Shown piece after piece: positions 1 through 7,467 of a DNA stretch of 23,576 nucleotides; position 1 is the stretch's first letter; each line of letters begins with the position of its first letter. Made by a program: the position numbers and the translations under genes. Origin of the DNA: a virus; IMG/VR virus record IMGVR_UViG_3300029267_000770, positions 1-23,576 of that record. One strand, given 5' to 3'. The notes beneath the pieces were generated by a model. It was not told the DNA's origin. It worked only from the letters and a program-made list of their open reading frames with translations, and did not search any database.

Positions 1-2021
1 TTGATAAGTGGAATCATGGCGCTATAGTAATTGACTTTGAAACTAGATCCGAAATCGATCTTAGAAAAACAAATCCTTATGTCTATAGTTGCCATGATTC
101 CACTACTGCGCTTTGTTGTGCTTTTAAGATACTCGCTATAACCAATGAAGGACACTTGTTTGAATATCCAACTAGGCTTTGGATTGAAGATGACATCTTT
201 TGTCCAGATGACTTAGAACAAGCAATCGAAAGGGGCTTTCTTGTTTGGGCACATAACGTTTTCTTTGAACGCTGTATCTTAGAAAACGTTATGGTCCCTA
301 AATTTGGCTGGCCGAAAATCGATCCTAGAAACTATCGTTGTTCTGCGGCCCAATGCGCCGCTTACTCTATGCCCCGTTCGTTATTTGGTGTCTGTCAAGC
401 GCTAAGACTTACCAATCAAAAAGACGATACGGGGCATAGAGTAATGATGCAACTTTGTAAGCCCCGCAAACCAACTAAGAATAATCCCGATAGATGGTTT
501 ACCAAAGAACGCTACCCCGAAAAATTCGATCAACTCTATTCGTATTGTGTTAACGATGTAAACGCGGAATATGAAGTGATCCAAACCTTGCCATATCTAA
601 ACGCTACCGAATTCAAGATATGGCAACTTGATCAAGAAATCAATCAACGGGGTATCCAATGTGATATTGAAACCGTTGAAACGATAATTAGCCTATTCGG
701 TGAAATGCAGGAAAAAGCGAATAGACAAATCAAAAAGCTTACCAAAGGAAAAGTAAAGACCACTAACCAAGTAGCAGCGATTACCAAATTTTGTGGGCTT
801 GATTCTTTAAGCGCTCAATCGGTCGAAACCGCGCTAGCTGGCAAGCTTCCAAAACGAATTAGACGCATCTTAGAATTGCGCCAATTGATGTCAAAGGCTA
901 GCGTTAGGAAATATCAAGCTATGTCTAATCTAGCTTCCGATGATGGAAGAATTAGAAGCCATTTGATCTATCATGGTGCCCGAACTGGACGTTGGACGGG
1001 ATCGGGAATTCAACCGCAAAATATGCCCCGGGGTAACATCAAATCAACTAGTGATCGGGATTGGTGTATTAAGCAAATTCGAAAACGGGATATAGAAGCG
1101 CTAGAGCTTGTCTTTAATAGTGCTACAGACGTTTTCTCTAGTCTTGTTCGATCTATGCTTATGGCGGGAAAAGGAAAAACGTTAATAGCGGGCGATTTTG
1201 CATCTATTGAGGCAAGGATTTTATTTTGGCTTGCTAGGGATAAAACCGCATTGGACATTTTTAGAGCAGTAGACAAGGATCCCGAAAACAACCCCGATAT
1301 TTACATGGTTCAAGCTGGATCGATTTACGGTATTGATCCAATGAAAGCCTATAAGGGAAGCGAGGAAAGATATTTAGGGAAAAAGTCTATTCTTGGTTTG
1401 GGCTATGGTATGGGCTGGCGAAAATTCCAATCAACTGTTTTCGATGAAAGCGGTATAGAGCTAGATAACCTATTTGCTAAAAGAGTAGTTGATAAGTATA
1501 GAAAGCGCTGGAAATCGGTTCCGCGACTATGGAAGCAATTTGAATCCGCCGCTATCAAAGCTGTTATGGATCGAGTTTCTGTTAGGGTCAATAATTATGT
1601 TAAATACGAATGTAAAGGTCCATTCTTATATTGCATTCTTCCAAGTGGTAGAAAGCTTGCATATTACAAACCCCACATAATAGAAGATTTGGATCCGTGG
1701 GATAATGAAACATACAAATTAGCATATTACGGAACTAATAGTCAATCCTATAAATGGGAACGTATACATACTTACGGGGGTAAACTAGCTGAAAATGCAG
1801 TTCAAGCTATAGCCCGCGATTTAATGGCTTATGCTATGTTAAGGCTTGAAAGAAGTAACTATAGAATTGTTCTTACTGTTCATGATGAAATTGTTTGCGA
1901 AGTCCCCCGCACAATTGGATCGGATGAAATTTTCCGTGATATAATGTCTATTGTTCCCAAGTGGGCTAAAGGTTGCCCGATTGAATGCGAAAGTTGGATC
2001 GGAAAGAGGTATAGAAAATAA
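1..2021 (+). CDS. Family A DNA polymerase with 3'-5' exonuclease domain, 5' end outside window
   Basis: Replicative phage DNA polymerase of the Pol I (family A) type. The frame is open from base 3, so the gene starts upstream of the window; the TTG at 156 is not a convincing start because the exonuclease Exo I motif (DFETRS, about 33-50) lies before it. Exo II is seen as HNVFFE (about 254-271) and Exo III as YCVNDVNAEYEV (about 543-578), giving a complete DnaQ-like proofreading site. The polymerase half shows TGRWTG and QNMPRG near 985-1030, motif A AGDFASIEAR near 1188-1217, motif B with KKSILGLGYG near 1380-1409 and motif C VHDE at 1878-1889, so both catalytic aspartates are present. No 5'-3' exonuclease domain is visible. 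The stop overlaps the next start as TAATG. Function is near certain; the true N-terminus cannot be seen. Confidence 0.95.
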   Translation, partial: DKWNHGAIVIDFETRSEIDLRKTNPYVYSCHDSTTALCCAFKILAITNEGHLFEYPTRLWIEDDIFCPDDLEQAIERGFLVWAHNVFFERCILENVMVPKFGWPKIDPRNYRCSAAQCAAYSMPRSLFGVCQALRLTNQKDDTGHRVMMQLCKPRKPTKNNPDRWFTKERYPEKFDQLYSYCVNDVNAEYEVIQTLPYLNATEFKIWQLDQEINQRGIQCDIETVETIISLFGEMQEKANRQIKKLTKGKVKTTNQVAAITKFCGLDSLSAQSVETALAGKLPKRIRRILELRQLMSKASVRKYQAMSNLASDDGRIRSHLIYHGARTGRWTGSGIQPQNMPRGNIKSTSDRDWCIKQIRKRDIEALELVFNSATDVFSSLVRSMLMAGKGKTLIAGDFASIEARILFWLARDKTALDIFRAVDKDPENNPDIYMVQAGSIYGIDPMKAYKGSEERYLGKKSILGLGYGMGWRKFQSTVFDESGIELDNLFAKRVVDKYRKRWKSVPRLWKQFESAAIKAVMDRVSVRVNNYVKYECKGPFLYCILPSGRKLAYYKPHIIEDLDPWDNETYKLAYYGTNSQSYKWERIHTYGGKLAENAVQAIARDLMAYAMLRLERSNYRIVLTVHDEIVCEVPRTIGSDEIFRDIMSIVPKWAKGCPIECESWIGKRYRK

Positions 2022-2101
2022 TGGAAGTAACCATGTTTGATATTTGCTTCTGTTCGGTTTTTCTATTGGTGCTTTTGCTAATTGTGTTGAAGCTTCATTA
2101 G
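2021..2101 (+). CDS. 26-aa hydrophobic micro-ORF, putative single-pass membrane peptide
   Basis: A 26-codon frame starts at the ATG that overlaps the polymerase stop (TAATG) and ends with a TAG whose last base is the first base of the tRNA. The product begins MEVTMFDICF and continues with about 16 strongly hydrophobic residues (SVFLLVLLLIVL) before a short basic end KLH, so it would make one membrane span. A good ribosome-binding sequence, GGAAAGAGG at 2001-2009, sits 11 nt before the ATG. No family is recognised. Position before a transglycosylase gene allows a lysis-related (holin- or antiholin-like) role, but that is inference; it may also be a non-functional leader. Expression is unproven. 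Confidence 0.5.
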   Translation: MEVTMFDICFCSVFLLVLLLIVLKLH

Positions 2102-2185
2102 CGGGGTTGGTGGAATTAGGTAGACACGAGAGACTTAAAATCTCTTGGGCGATTGCCCGTATCGGTTCGATCCCGATACCCCGCA
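2101..2185 (+). tRNA. tRNA-Leu (anticodon UAA)
   Basis: An 85-nt class II tRNA. Acceptor stem GCGGGGT (2101-2107) pairs with ACCCCGC (2178-2184) and is followed by discriminator A at 2185. The D region (TGGTGGAAT...GGTAGACAC) is the usual bacterial tRNA-Leu sequence. Anticodon stem AGAGA/TCTCT (2129-2133/2141-2145) encloses loop CTTAAAA with anticodon TAA at 2136-2138. The long variable arm folds as GGGC-GATT-GCCC, and the T arm is ATCGG-TTCGATC-CCGAT (2161-2177). CCA is not encoded; the bases after the discriminator are CAA. It decodes UUA and probably UUG. It is co-oriented with the operon and immediately precedes the transglycosylase gene, so it must be cut out of the same transcript. Confidence 0.95.
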
Positions 2186-2209
2186 CAAATCGAAAGGGAG
2201 AAAAGAGAA

Positions 2210-2809
2210 ATGGAAATGTATAGGAAATCGGTAATCGAGATTTTAACTCTAATTGTTTTTCTGCTAGTTATTTGGCTTCTTTTTCTACTCGGAACGGATG
2301 TAAACGCAAACCCGTATATTGTGGAAATGGAGATTGAAGATACTATAGCGGGGAAAGAGGTTTTGAGCTATCTAGCGGAATTCCATTCTAAGGTGTCTAG
2401 CAGCCGTTTTGAACGGGCTAAACGCTATGCCCCATACGCGATCCATTGGTCCGATTATTACGGCTTAGATTGCCTTCTAACGTCTGTAGTGATAAGCGCC
2501 GAATCGGGCTGGACTGAAAACCCGCTATGCCAATTTCAGAATAAAACGAAATGTGGAAGGGGCTTAATGCAGGTTAAGGGGGTTGCGGCTAGGGGTTTCG
2601 ACTTGAACGATCCTAGCCAGCAAATAAAGGCGGGATCCAAATGGCTTAGACGTTCGATCGATCGTTGCCACGGTTCAGTTATTCGGGGGCTTATGGCATA
2701 TCAAACCCGGGGCAGATGTAGCGGGAAATTGATTAGCGGGGCAAAAAAACGCTATAGGCTATATAAAAAGGCAATCAAAAACCATAGAAAAACGGACTTA
2801 GTATCATGA
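2210..2809 (+). CDS. SLT-type lytic transglycosylase / lysozyme-like enzyme with N-terminal membrane segment
   Basis: A 199-aa cell-wall enzyme predicted to cut the peptidoglycan glycan strand. Residues about 11-27 form a hydrophobic span (ILTLIVFLLVIWLLFLL) followed by TDVNANP, a possible signal-peptide cleavage region or a membrane anchor. The C-terminal half has the SLT/lysozyme-like signature: catalytic Glu near residue 98 in VISAESGW, then GRGLMQVKG, then LNDPSQQIKAGSKWL and a late AYQTRG motif. ATG 2210 is chosen because AAAGGGAG (2193-2200) lies 9 nt upstream; the frame extends farther back only into the tRNA. It could be the endolysin, an exported lysis enzyme, or an entry transglycosylase. 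Its place inside the replication arm, away from the tail genes, favours lysis. The stop overlaps the next ATG (ATGA). Confidence 0.83.
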   Translation: MEMYRKSVIEILTLIVFLLVIWLLFLLGTDVNANPYIVEMEIEDTIAGKEVLSYLAEFHSKVSSSRFERAKRYAPYAIHWSDYYGLDCLLTSVVISAESGWTENPLCQFQNKTKCGRGLMQVKGVAARGFDLNDPSQQIKAGSKWLRRSIDRCHGSVIRGLMAYQTRGRCSGKLISGAKKRYRLYKKAIKNHRKTDLVS

Positions 2810-3015
2810 ATGAAATTCTATTCCAAATGACAGCCAAAGAAGCGGCTAACGAGCTAGATATTTCTGTTGATTTGTTACGGCAGTATTTGAGAAAAGGAGT
2901 ATTCAAAAGGGCTTTCAAAGCGGGCGGTACTAGGTGGATATTAGATCGGCAAGAAATCGAGGATTTCAAACGGGGTAAAATAGGTGCGCAAGGTGCTTTT
3001 AGAAAAAGACATTGA
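2806..3015 (+). CDS. MerR/excisionase-like helix-turn-helix DNA-binding protein
   Basis: A 69-aa protein of the small winged-HTH type shared by MerR N-termini, phage excisionases and 'HTH domain-containing' proteins. The helix-turn-helix is TAKEAANELDISVDLLRQYL (about residues 9-28), followed by a wing with GGTRWILDRQEIEDFKRG, where the residues after the turn read the groove in related families. The start overlaps the transglycosylase stop by four bases (ATGA), so translational coupling is likely. The 3' end overlaps the next gene by 32 nt. Whether it acts as a regulator of the arm, an accessory to the adjacent nuclease, or a directionality factor cannot be told from sequence; no integrase is in view. 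Confidence 0.7.
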   Translation: MNEILFQMTAKEAANELDISVDLLRQYLRKGVFKRAFKAGGTRWILDRQEIEDFKRGKIGAQGAFRKRH

Positions 3016-3274
3016 AAAGAAATTCTGCGAAACCGCTAAAGCCTATGGTCTTTATCCGGTCAAAATGACGGATCTTAGCCGCAAAGGTGCACCGGATAGA
3101 ATGGTTCTTTGTAATGGTGGATCTGTATTCTTTGTTGAATTCAAACGGCCCGGTTTAGTTCCATCGGTTCAACAATTGCGATACCATGATCATCTAACTG
3201 AAATGGGTTTCAATGTTTATGTATGTGATTCAATGGAAGAAATACATAATATATTAGACCTATATGTTTTTTAA
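2984..3274 (+). CDS. VRR-NUC domain nuclease
   Basis: A 96-aa single-domain nuclease of the VRR-NUC family (PD-(D/E)XK superfamily), which is often found beside phage helicases and thought to process branched DNA. The active site is readable: GAPDRMV (Asp38), then VEFKRPG (Glu52-x-Lys54), with a glutamine pair at QQLRYHD just after. The GTG at 2984 is used here; a second GTG at 2993 would trim three residues. The gene overlaps the upstream HTH gene by 32 nt in another frame and the helicase start by 11 nt, so these are a tightly coupled set. The length is typical of the stand-alone phage form. Confidence 0.85.
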   Translation: MRKVLLEKDIEKKFCETAKAYGLYPVKMTDLSRKGAPDRMVLCNGGSVFFVEFKRPGLVPSVQQLRYHDHLTEMGFNVYVCDSMEEIHNILDLYVF

Positions 3275-4700
3275 GCCCCATCAATACCAAAAAGACGCTA
3301 TCCGGTTCCTTTACCGGAATCGGTTTAGCGGTATCTTTGCCGATCCCGGTTTGGGGAAAACAGCAATTGCGCTAGCCTTGCTACGGAAGATCAAGCGTAA
3401 AGACCCAAACCATAAGGCGTTGATTGTCTCGCCTTTGACCGTTTGTTTCAATACGTGGCAAGATGAAATAAACAAATGGGCACAATTCAACGATCTGTCT
3501 TACGGTATTTTACATGATCAATGGCAAAGCCCTTTCGCTTGGACGGATGACCAACTAGAAACTCTTTGTGATAAGGATCTAGACCTTTACATTACTAACC
3601 CTGAAAATTTGAAATGGTTGTTTAGTGTTCTATCTCATTGGTATAAACGATTTCCTTTTCATACTCTGCTAATCGATGAATCAACCCGATTCAAGAATAT
3701 GAAAGCTAAACGCTATTCCATCATTCGAAAATTCTTGGATCGGTTTCAACGTCGTCACATAATGACCGGTACACCGATCCCGAATTCATTACTAGACATA
3801 TTCCCCCAAATGTACCTAGTCGATAAAGGGTTTTGCTTAGGAAAACATATAGTGCCTTTTAGGGAACGCTATTTCAAGAAAACCGGTTATAAGGGCTACC
3901 AATGGAAAGCGTTAGAGGATTCACAAAAGAAGATTGAAAAGAAGATAGCGCCGGCTATAATCAGGATTGACGCGGAAGATCATATAGATATGCCGGAATT
4001 CATTGAAAACCCGGTATATGTGGGGTTGCCCGATGAAATACAAGAAATATACGAGTCAATCGAAAAAGCTTTCTTCGCAGAAATTGAAGATGAAGAAATC
4101 ATTATCCCTACCGAATCGGCTAAATACAATGTCTGTAGACAAATTGCAAGCGGGGGTTTATATAAGCCTTCCGAATTCTTCGATATACCCCGAAATCGAA
4201 AAACCTTTTATTTGCATACTGCTAAAGCGGAAGCATTAGAAAACATCCGAAACGAGTTGAACGGGAAACCGGTTCTAGTGGGCTATCATTATCGGTTTGT
4301 AATTCCACATTTGAAAGCCTATTTTAAAGCCCCCAGATTGCCCTATATTGCCAGCGGAATTAAGCAAGGTACTATTACCAAATTAATAAAGAAATGGAAT
4401 GACAACCGCTTACCGTTACTTCTAGGGCAACCGCAATCGGTGGGGCATGGATTGAACCTGCAAAAGTCAAGTTGCAAAGATATAGTTTGGTTTGGTGTAC
4501 CGGATAATTTCGAGAGTTACGATCAATTCAATAGGCGTGTTAGGCGACAAGGATCCAAACAAAAGAAGATAACAGCCCATATCCTGATAGCAAAAAACAC
4601 GATTGAAACCGTAATATGGAAACGACTGCAAACAAAGGATATGAATCAAAAAGCCCTATTAGACGCATTAAAGCGCTATGGGCAAAAGAAAGGATATTGA
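3264..4700 (+). CDS. SNF2-family DNA helicase/translocase (DEAD/DEAH superfamily 2)
   Basis: A 478-aa superfamily 2 ATPase of the compact phage SNF2 type. N-terminal RecA-like lobe: Q-motif-like HQYQKDAIRFL (6-16), Walker A FADPGLGKT (25-33), Walker B LLIDES (135-140, a DExx box of the DEST form), and motif III MTGTPIPN (167-174). C-terminal lobe: LLLGQPQSVGHGLNLQ (385-400, motifs IV/V) and motif VI QFNRRVRRQG (421-430) with arginine fingers. It would move along or remodel duplex DNA during replication or recombination, and the overlapping VRR-NUC gene suggests a helicase-nuclease pair. All catalytic motifs look intact. The stop at 4698-4700 is one base before the next start. Confidence 0.93.
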   Translation: MFFKPHQYQKDAIRFLYRNRFSGIFADPGLGKTAIALALLRKIKRKDPNHKALIVSPLTVCFNTWQDEINKWAQFNDLSYGILHDQWQSPFAWTDDQLETLCDKDLDLYITNPENLKWLFSVLSHWYKRFPFHTLLIDESTRFKNMKAKRYSIIRKFLDRFQRRHIMTGTPIPNSLLDIFPQMYLVDKGFCLGKHIVPFRERYFKKTGYKGYQWKALEDSQKKIEKKIAPAIIRIDAEDHIDMPEFIENPVYVGLPDEIQEIYESIEKAFFAEIEDEEIIIPTESAKYNVCRQIASGGLYKPSEFFDIPRNRKTFYLHTAKAEALENIRNELNGKPVLVGYHYRFVIPHLKAYFKAPRLPYIASGIKQGTITKLIKKWNDNRLPLLLGQPQSVGHGLNLQKSSCKDIVWFGVPDNFESYDQFNRRVRRQGSKQKKITAHILIAKNTIETVIWKRLQTKDMNQKALLDALKRYGQKKGY

Positions 4701-4701
4701 A

Positions 4702-4941
4702 ATGAATTTTCTAAAGAAAATGCCGCTACCGAAAGTCAAAGCAACCAAATTAAAAGCAGGAATGGTTTTACCAGTAGAGCTTGAAAATAGTTCAGACGGA
4801 AACATTATAAAAACGATCAAAGATCCATCGGTCAAATTAGAGCTATCGGGATTGAAACCCCATACTATCATTATTAGTCAAAAGGATTTGAAAGCGTTTT
4901 TGAAAAGCTCTAAGAGATATGCAGAATTCGAATTAGCCTAG
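4702..4941 (+). CDS. Small protein of unknown function, last gene of the + arm
   Basis: A 79-aa protein, not recognised. ATG 4702 is preferred over the in-frame ATG at 4678 because AGAAAGGA (4688-4695) precedes it at a normal distance; the upstream choice would begin inside the helicase gene. The product is basic at the N-terminus (MNFLKKMPLPKVKATKLK) and contains a beta-rich middle with GMVLPVELENS and PHTIIISQKDLKAFLKS. There is no membrane segment or catalytic signature. It follows the helicase by one base, so it is probably co-translated, and could be an accessory DNA-binding or single-strand-binding-type protein; that is only a guess. Its TAG stop is shared with the opposing gene as CTAG. 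Confidence 0.7.
   Translation: MNFLKKMPLPKVKATKLKAGMVLPVELENSSDGNIIKTIKDPSVKLELSGLKPHTIIISQKDLKAFLKSSKRYAEFELA
4938..4941. other. Shared CTAG double stop at the convergent junction of the two arms
   Basis: The + strand TAG (4939-4941) and the - strand TAG (complement of 4938-4940) occupy one palindromic CTAG. There is therefore no intergenic space for a terminator between the early and late arms, and no convincing GC-rich hairpin with a T-tract is visible immediately on either side. Confidence 0.9.
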
Positions 4942-5165
4942 CCAATCATTTTATAGATTGCAATTCCCGCAACCGCGATAGCTACTAGCACTTGGCCAAT
5001 CAAAGCCCATGAAACCCCTTTATGCATTTTTCTTTCATGGGTAACAATACTACTATTAACCCGGTTTTCTAATTTATCCTTATCTATATATTCGGCTTTA
5101 ATTTCATTTACAGTTGTATCAATCCGAATCAACAGATCATGATCGCTAGGCGTTCCATTTGGCAT
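4938..5165 (-). CDS. Small XhlA/holin-like protein: coiled-coil region plus C-terminal membrane segment
   Basis: A 75-aa protein built as a polar helical N-terminal part with heptad-like spacing (LLIRIDTTVNEIK, then KDKLENRV) and a C-terminal hydrophobic span (WALIGQVLVAIAVAGIAIYKMIG). This layout matches XhlA-type haemolysin/holin-accessory proteins and other small phage membrane proteins found next to tail fibres. It is the last gene of the late arm. An ATAGAAAGG ribosome-binding site (5175-5183) lies just upstream, and its TAG is also the stop codon of the tail-fibre gene. A lysis role (holin or partner) is plausible from architecture and place; a membrane-linked tail or injection role is the alternative. 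Confidence 0.68.
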   Translation of the reverse strand: MPNGTPSDHDLLIRIDTTVNEIKAEYIDKDKLENRVNSSIVTHERKMHKGVSWALIGQVLVAIAVAGIAIYKMIG

Positions 5166-5179
5166 TAGAAATAACCTTT

Positions 5180-6844
5180 CTATCGGATTCCCGATCGCGG
5201 TAGACGTCTAATGATACCATCTCCTAACGCTAGTTGATTAGTCCAAACCGCCCAAATATCCCTACCATCAAAAGCCATTGGCCCAAAATTCTGTTGATCA
5301 ACAATTATACTATTATCATCACAATATGAAAACTTAGCTTTATATGCTTCATAGGCGTTAATTTGCCGTGGGGCTGGCCCGGGATCCGGTTCGATGATAC
5401 GAGACAAATCAAACTGATAAAGCCTATTCCTTTGGTTAACCCCTGCGAATTCTTCATTGCAGAAAAGCCAAAGGTAAGTACCATCGCAAACCGCCCGCCC
5501 GGGAATCGGATCAAATGTTCCCGATTCGAAAGTAGTAAAATCCAATCCGCTATATTCCGGTTGCCCGGGTTTGTGGATCTTGACTGAATAAACGCCCCGG
5601 GTTTGCCAAACTGAAATGATATGCTCACCGTCCGAAACCAAATCGGCTAGGTCTAGTAGAGTTCCGAAATTATACGGCCAGCCGCTACCGGTTCCAAGCG
5701 TCAAATCGGCTATGGTAGCCGTATTGATTTCAGTAACTCCCGGGGCGTAACTAGTGCAAAAATAAACAGTAGAATTATCTACCACCAATCCGCCGATTGG
5801 CCCGCGTAAAGCTGCCCCGGTTCCAGCGTCGCCAGCCCCACTAGCAATAGTGCTTCCGTCCTTTGCAATGATGGTTACATAGGGTGTATTAGGGGTTGGA
5901 GTAGCACTAGCAACCCAACTATTCAAATGAACGATGTTACCCCCGCCATGCGGGGTAATAGCCATTTCATCGCGCACACTAGCCCCGCTAGCCGGTAAGA
6001 CAATTCCGCCCGCCCAATTGGGATCGGGATCATCCCATGATAGATCCGAGACTACAAAAGCTTCAACTCTATGCAAGTTGCCTAATGCGGGATTTTCAAG
6101 GCTAACATATACGTTATCCCCGTCTGATACCATTGTACGGACTTCCCAGCCTGGATCAAAACTGCTATAGCTTGCATCTTGGCTCCCGGTAGTAACATCA
6201 TAAACCCTGATACCATTCAAGGTAGCATCTAAAACAAGTAAACAAAGGCGGCGATTGCATACCGCAAAATCAATATCAAGAATTTGATTGCCCGTTCCCG
6301 GGCCAAACTCGTTATTATTGGCCCACATTTGAGCCCATCCCGATCCGCGAATCCCACCAATCAAATTCCAATTATAGCGCCGACAAATAATGTCTTTTAA
6401 ATCTTGCCCGTCTGGATAGGTTTGGGCGGTAGACATTCCAAGTAAGTCTAAAGCGGTTGCTATCTCATCCGTATGAGTACGGATAGCCGCAACATTAGAC
6501 AAATCGCCAAGTTTTCTAGGCGTATCAATTCCGGTATTACCTACTTTATCGCCGCCATTAGACGATCCAAGCGTATCAACGATTTCAGTAATACAATCGT
6601 CATGATTTGTTGCGGCTAATGGATCTGTATCAAACCAAGTTGGTGCACCTAAGAAAGTAATACCTAAATTGATTTCCTCGATACAACTATTAATCGCTTC
6701 GCATTCTTGGTTATCTAACCAATTATGCCATTGGGCGGGGGGTTGTTCGCCCGGGATCCAACCGGTATCAATCTTAACGGGATCGGGGGTTAGAATTGCT
6801 CCGCTATCCGCCCAAACATCTAAAGCGGTAATTGGTCTAGACAT
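5180..6844 (-). CDS. Tail fibre / receptor-binding protein with predicted seven-bladed beta-propeller
   Basis: A 554-aa virion protein placed directly after the baseplate genes, where host-recognition fibres lie. The N-terminus has the segment common in phage fibres that attach to the baseplate (IPGEQPPAQWHNWLDN, about 30-45). From about residue 190 to the end there are seven related segments, each with a beta-strand signature of the VxDGxxVYVxx kind: near 193 (FAVCNRRLCLLV), 238 (VSDGDNVYVSL), 295 (AITPHGGGNIVHL), 353 (LVVDNSTVYFC), 402 (LVSDGEHIISVW), 451 (AVCDGTYLWLFC) and 523 (MAFDGRDIWAVW). This periodicity suggests a seven-bladed propeller as the binding head. The location supports the fibre call; fold and receptor are inferred. 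Confidence 0.78.
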   Translation of the reverse strand: MSRPITALDVWADSGAILTPDPVKIDTGWIPGEQPPAQWHNWLDNQECEAINSCIEEINLGITFLGAPTWFDTDPLAATNHDDCITEIVDTLGSSNGGDKVGNTGIDTPRKLGDLSNVAAIRTHTDEIATALDLLGMSTAQTYPDGQDLKDIICRRYNWNLIGGIRGSGWAQMWANNNEFGPGTGNQILDIDFAVCNRRLCLLVLDATLNGIRVYDVTTGSQDASYSSFDPGWEVRTMVSDGDNVYVSLENPALGNLHRVEAFVVSDLSWDDPDPNWAGGIVLPASGASVRDEMAITPHGGGNIVHLNSWVASATPTPNTPYVTIIAKDGSTIASGAGDAGTGAALRGPIGGLVVDNSTVYFCTSYAPGVTEINTATIADLTLGTGSGWPYNFGTLLDLADLVSDGEHIISVWQTRGVYSVKIHKPGQPEYSGLDFTTFESGTFDPIPGRAVCDGTYLWLFCNEEFAGVNQRNRLYQFDLSRIIEPDPGPAPRQINAYEAYKAKFSYCDDNSIIVDQQNFGPMAFDGRDIWAVWTNQLALGDGIIRRLPRSGIR

Positions 6845-6859
6845 TGTAATTCACTCCTT

Positions 6860-7465
6860 TTACGAAATATCGAAATATTCAACGCGAATAGTAACCCCCG
6901 CAACCAATGGGGCTAGCAATTCGGTTAACCATTTCTGTTGTGCGGTTATATATTCTCTAGGGGTTACTAAAACAAATCCCGTTATTGGGCTTGTTACATC
7001 TGCTTCAAATCCGAATACTTCCCTGCAAAATAGGGTTATGTTTTTCAAGCTTCCAAATTTGCCCGTTGTCCAAGCCTTACCCTTGATAGCTTGCCTATAG
7101 TCATCATCGGCCATAGGTACACCGTCAATAGTCAAACCCCCTAATGCATCTTGATACTTCCCGCCCGTTGTGGCTGGAACCGTTGCAAAGGCTTTATCTA
7201 CATCATCGGGATCGCCAATGTCTTTATATGTGAAAATGTAATCATCTGATTCAAAAGCTTCCGGCCTTACTAGCCCGATGATTTCACCAACTTGATTTAA
7301 CCAAATTCCTTCCGCTGTATCGATATGACGCTTTGTAGCCAATTCAACGATCATATCGTCGCTATCTTGCATCCTAGCGAACAATACCGCCAAGAATGCA
7401 AGCCATTTAGGCCGATTCTGGAATTGGTTTAGTAACCGCTCGTATGCTGTTGTTAGTCTTGACAT
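6860..7465 (-). CDS. DUF2612-type baseplate protein (tail protein I counterpart)
   Basis: A 201-aa baseplate protein of the DUF2612 family, which takes the gpI/Tail_P2_I position between the J-like wedge protein and the fibre. Recognised by the N-terminal segment around TAEGIWLNQVGEIIGLVRP (about 50-68), the central DDDYRQAIKGKAW segment (about 119-131), and SLKNITLFCREVFG further on, ending in VAGVTIRVEYFDIS. It likely links the wedge to the tail fibre. It starts two bases after the baseplate J stop, and a 15-nt gap separates it from the fibre gene. Length is normal for the family. Confidence 0.83.
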   Translation of the reverse strand: MSRLTTAYERLLNQFQNRPKWLAFLAVLFARMQDSDDMIVELATKRHIDTAEGIWLNQVGEIIGLVRPEAFESDDYIFTYKDIGDPDDVDKAFATVPATTGGKYQDALGGLTIDGVPMADDDYRQAIKGKAWTTGKFGSLKNITLFCREVFGFEADVTSPITGFVLVTPREYITAQQKWLTELLAPLVAGVTIRVEYFDIS

Positions 7466-7467
7466 TG

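Noticed and set aside
1839-2186. 115-aa frame on the - strand across the polymerase end and tRNA
   Set aside because: It is antisense to a conserved polymerase gene and a tRNA, has no recognisable domain, and its composition follows the opposite frame.
2153-2209. Upstream extension of the transglycosylase frame to a TTG
   Set aside because: The TTG lies within the tRNA, and ATG 2210 has a proper ribosome-binding site and begins just before the hydrophobic segment.
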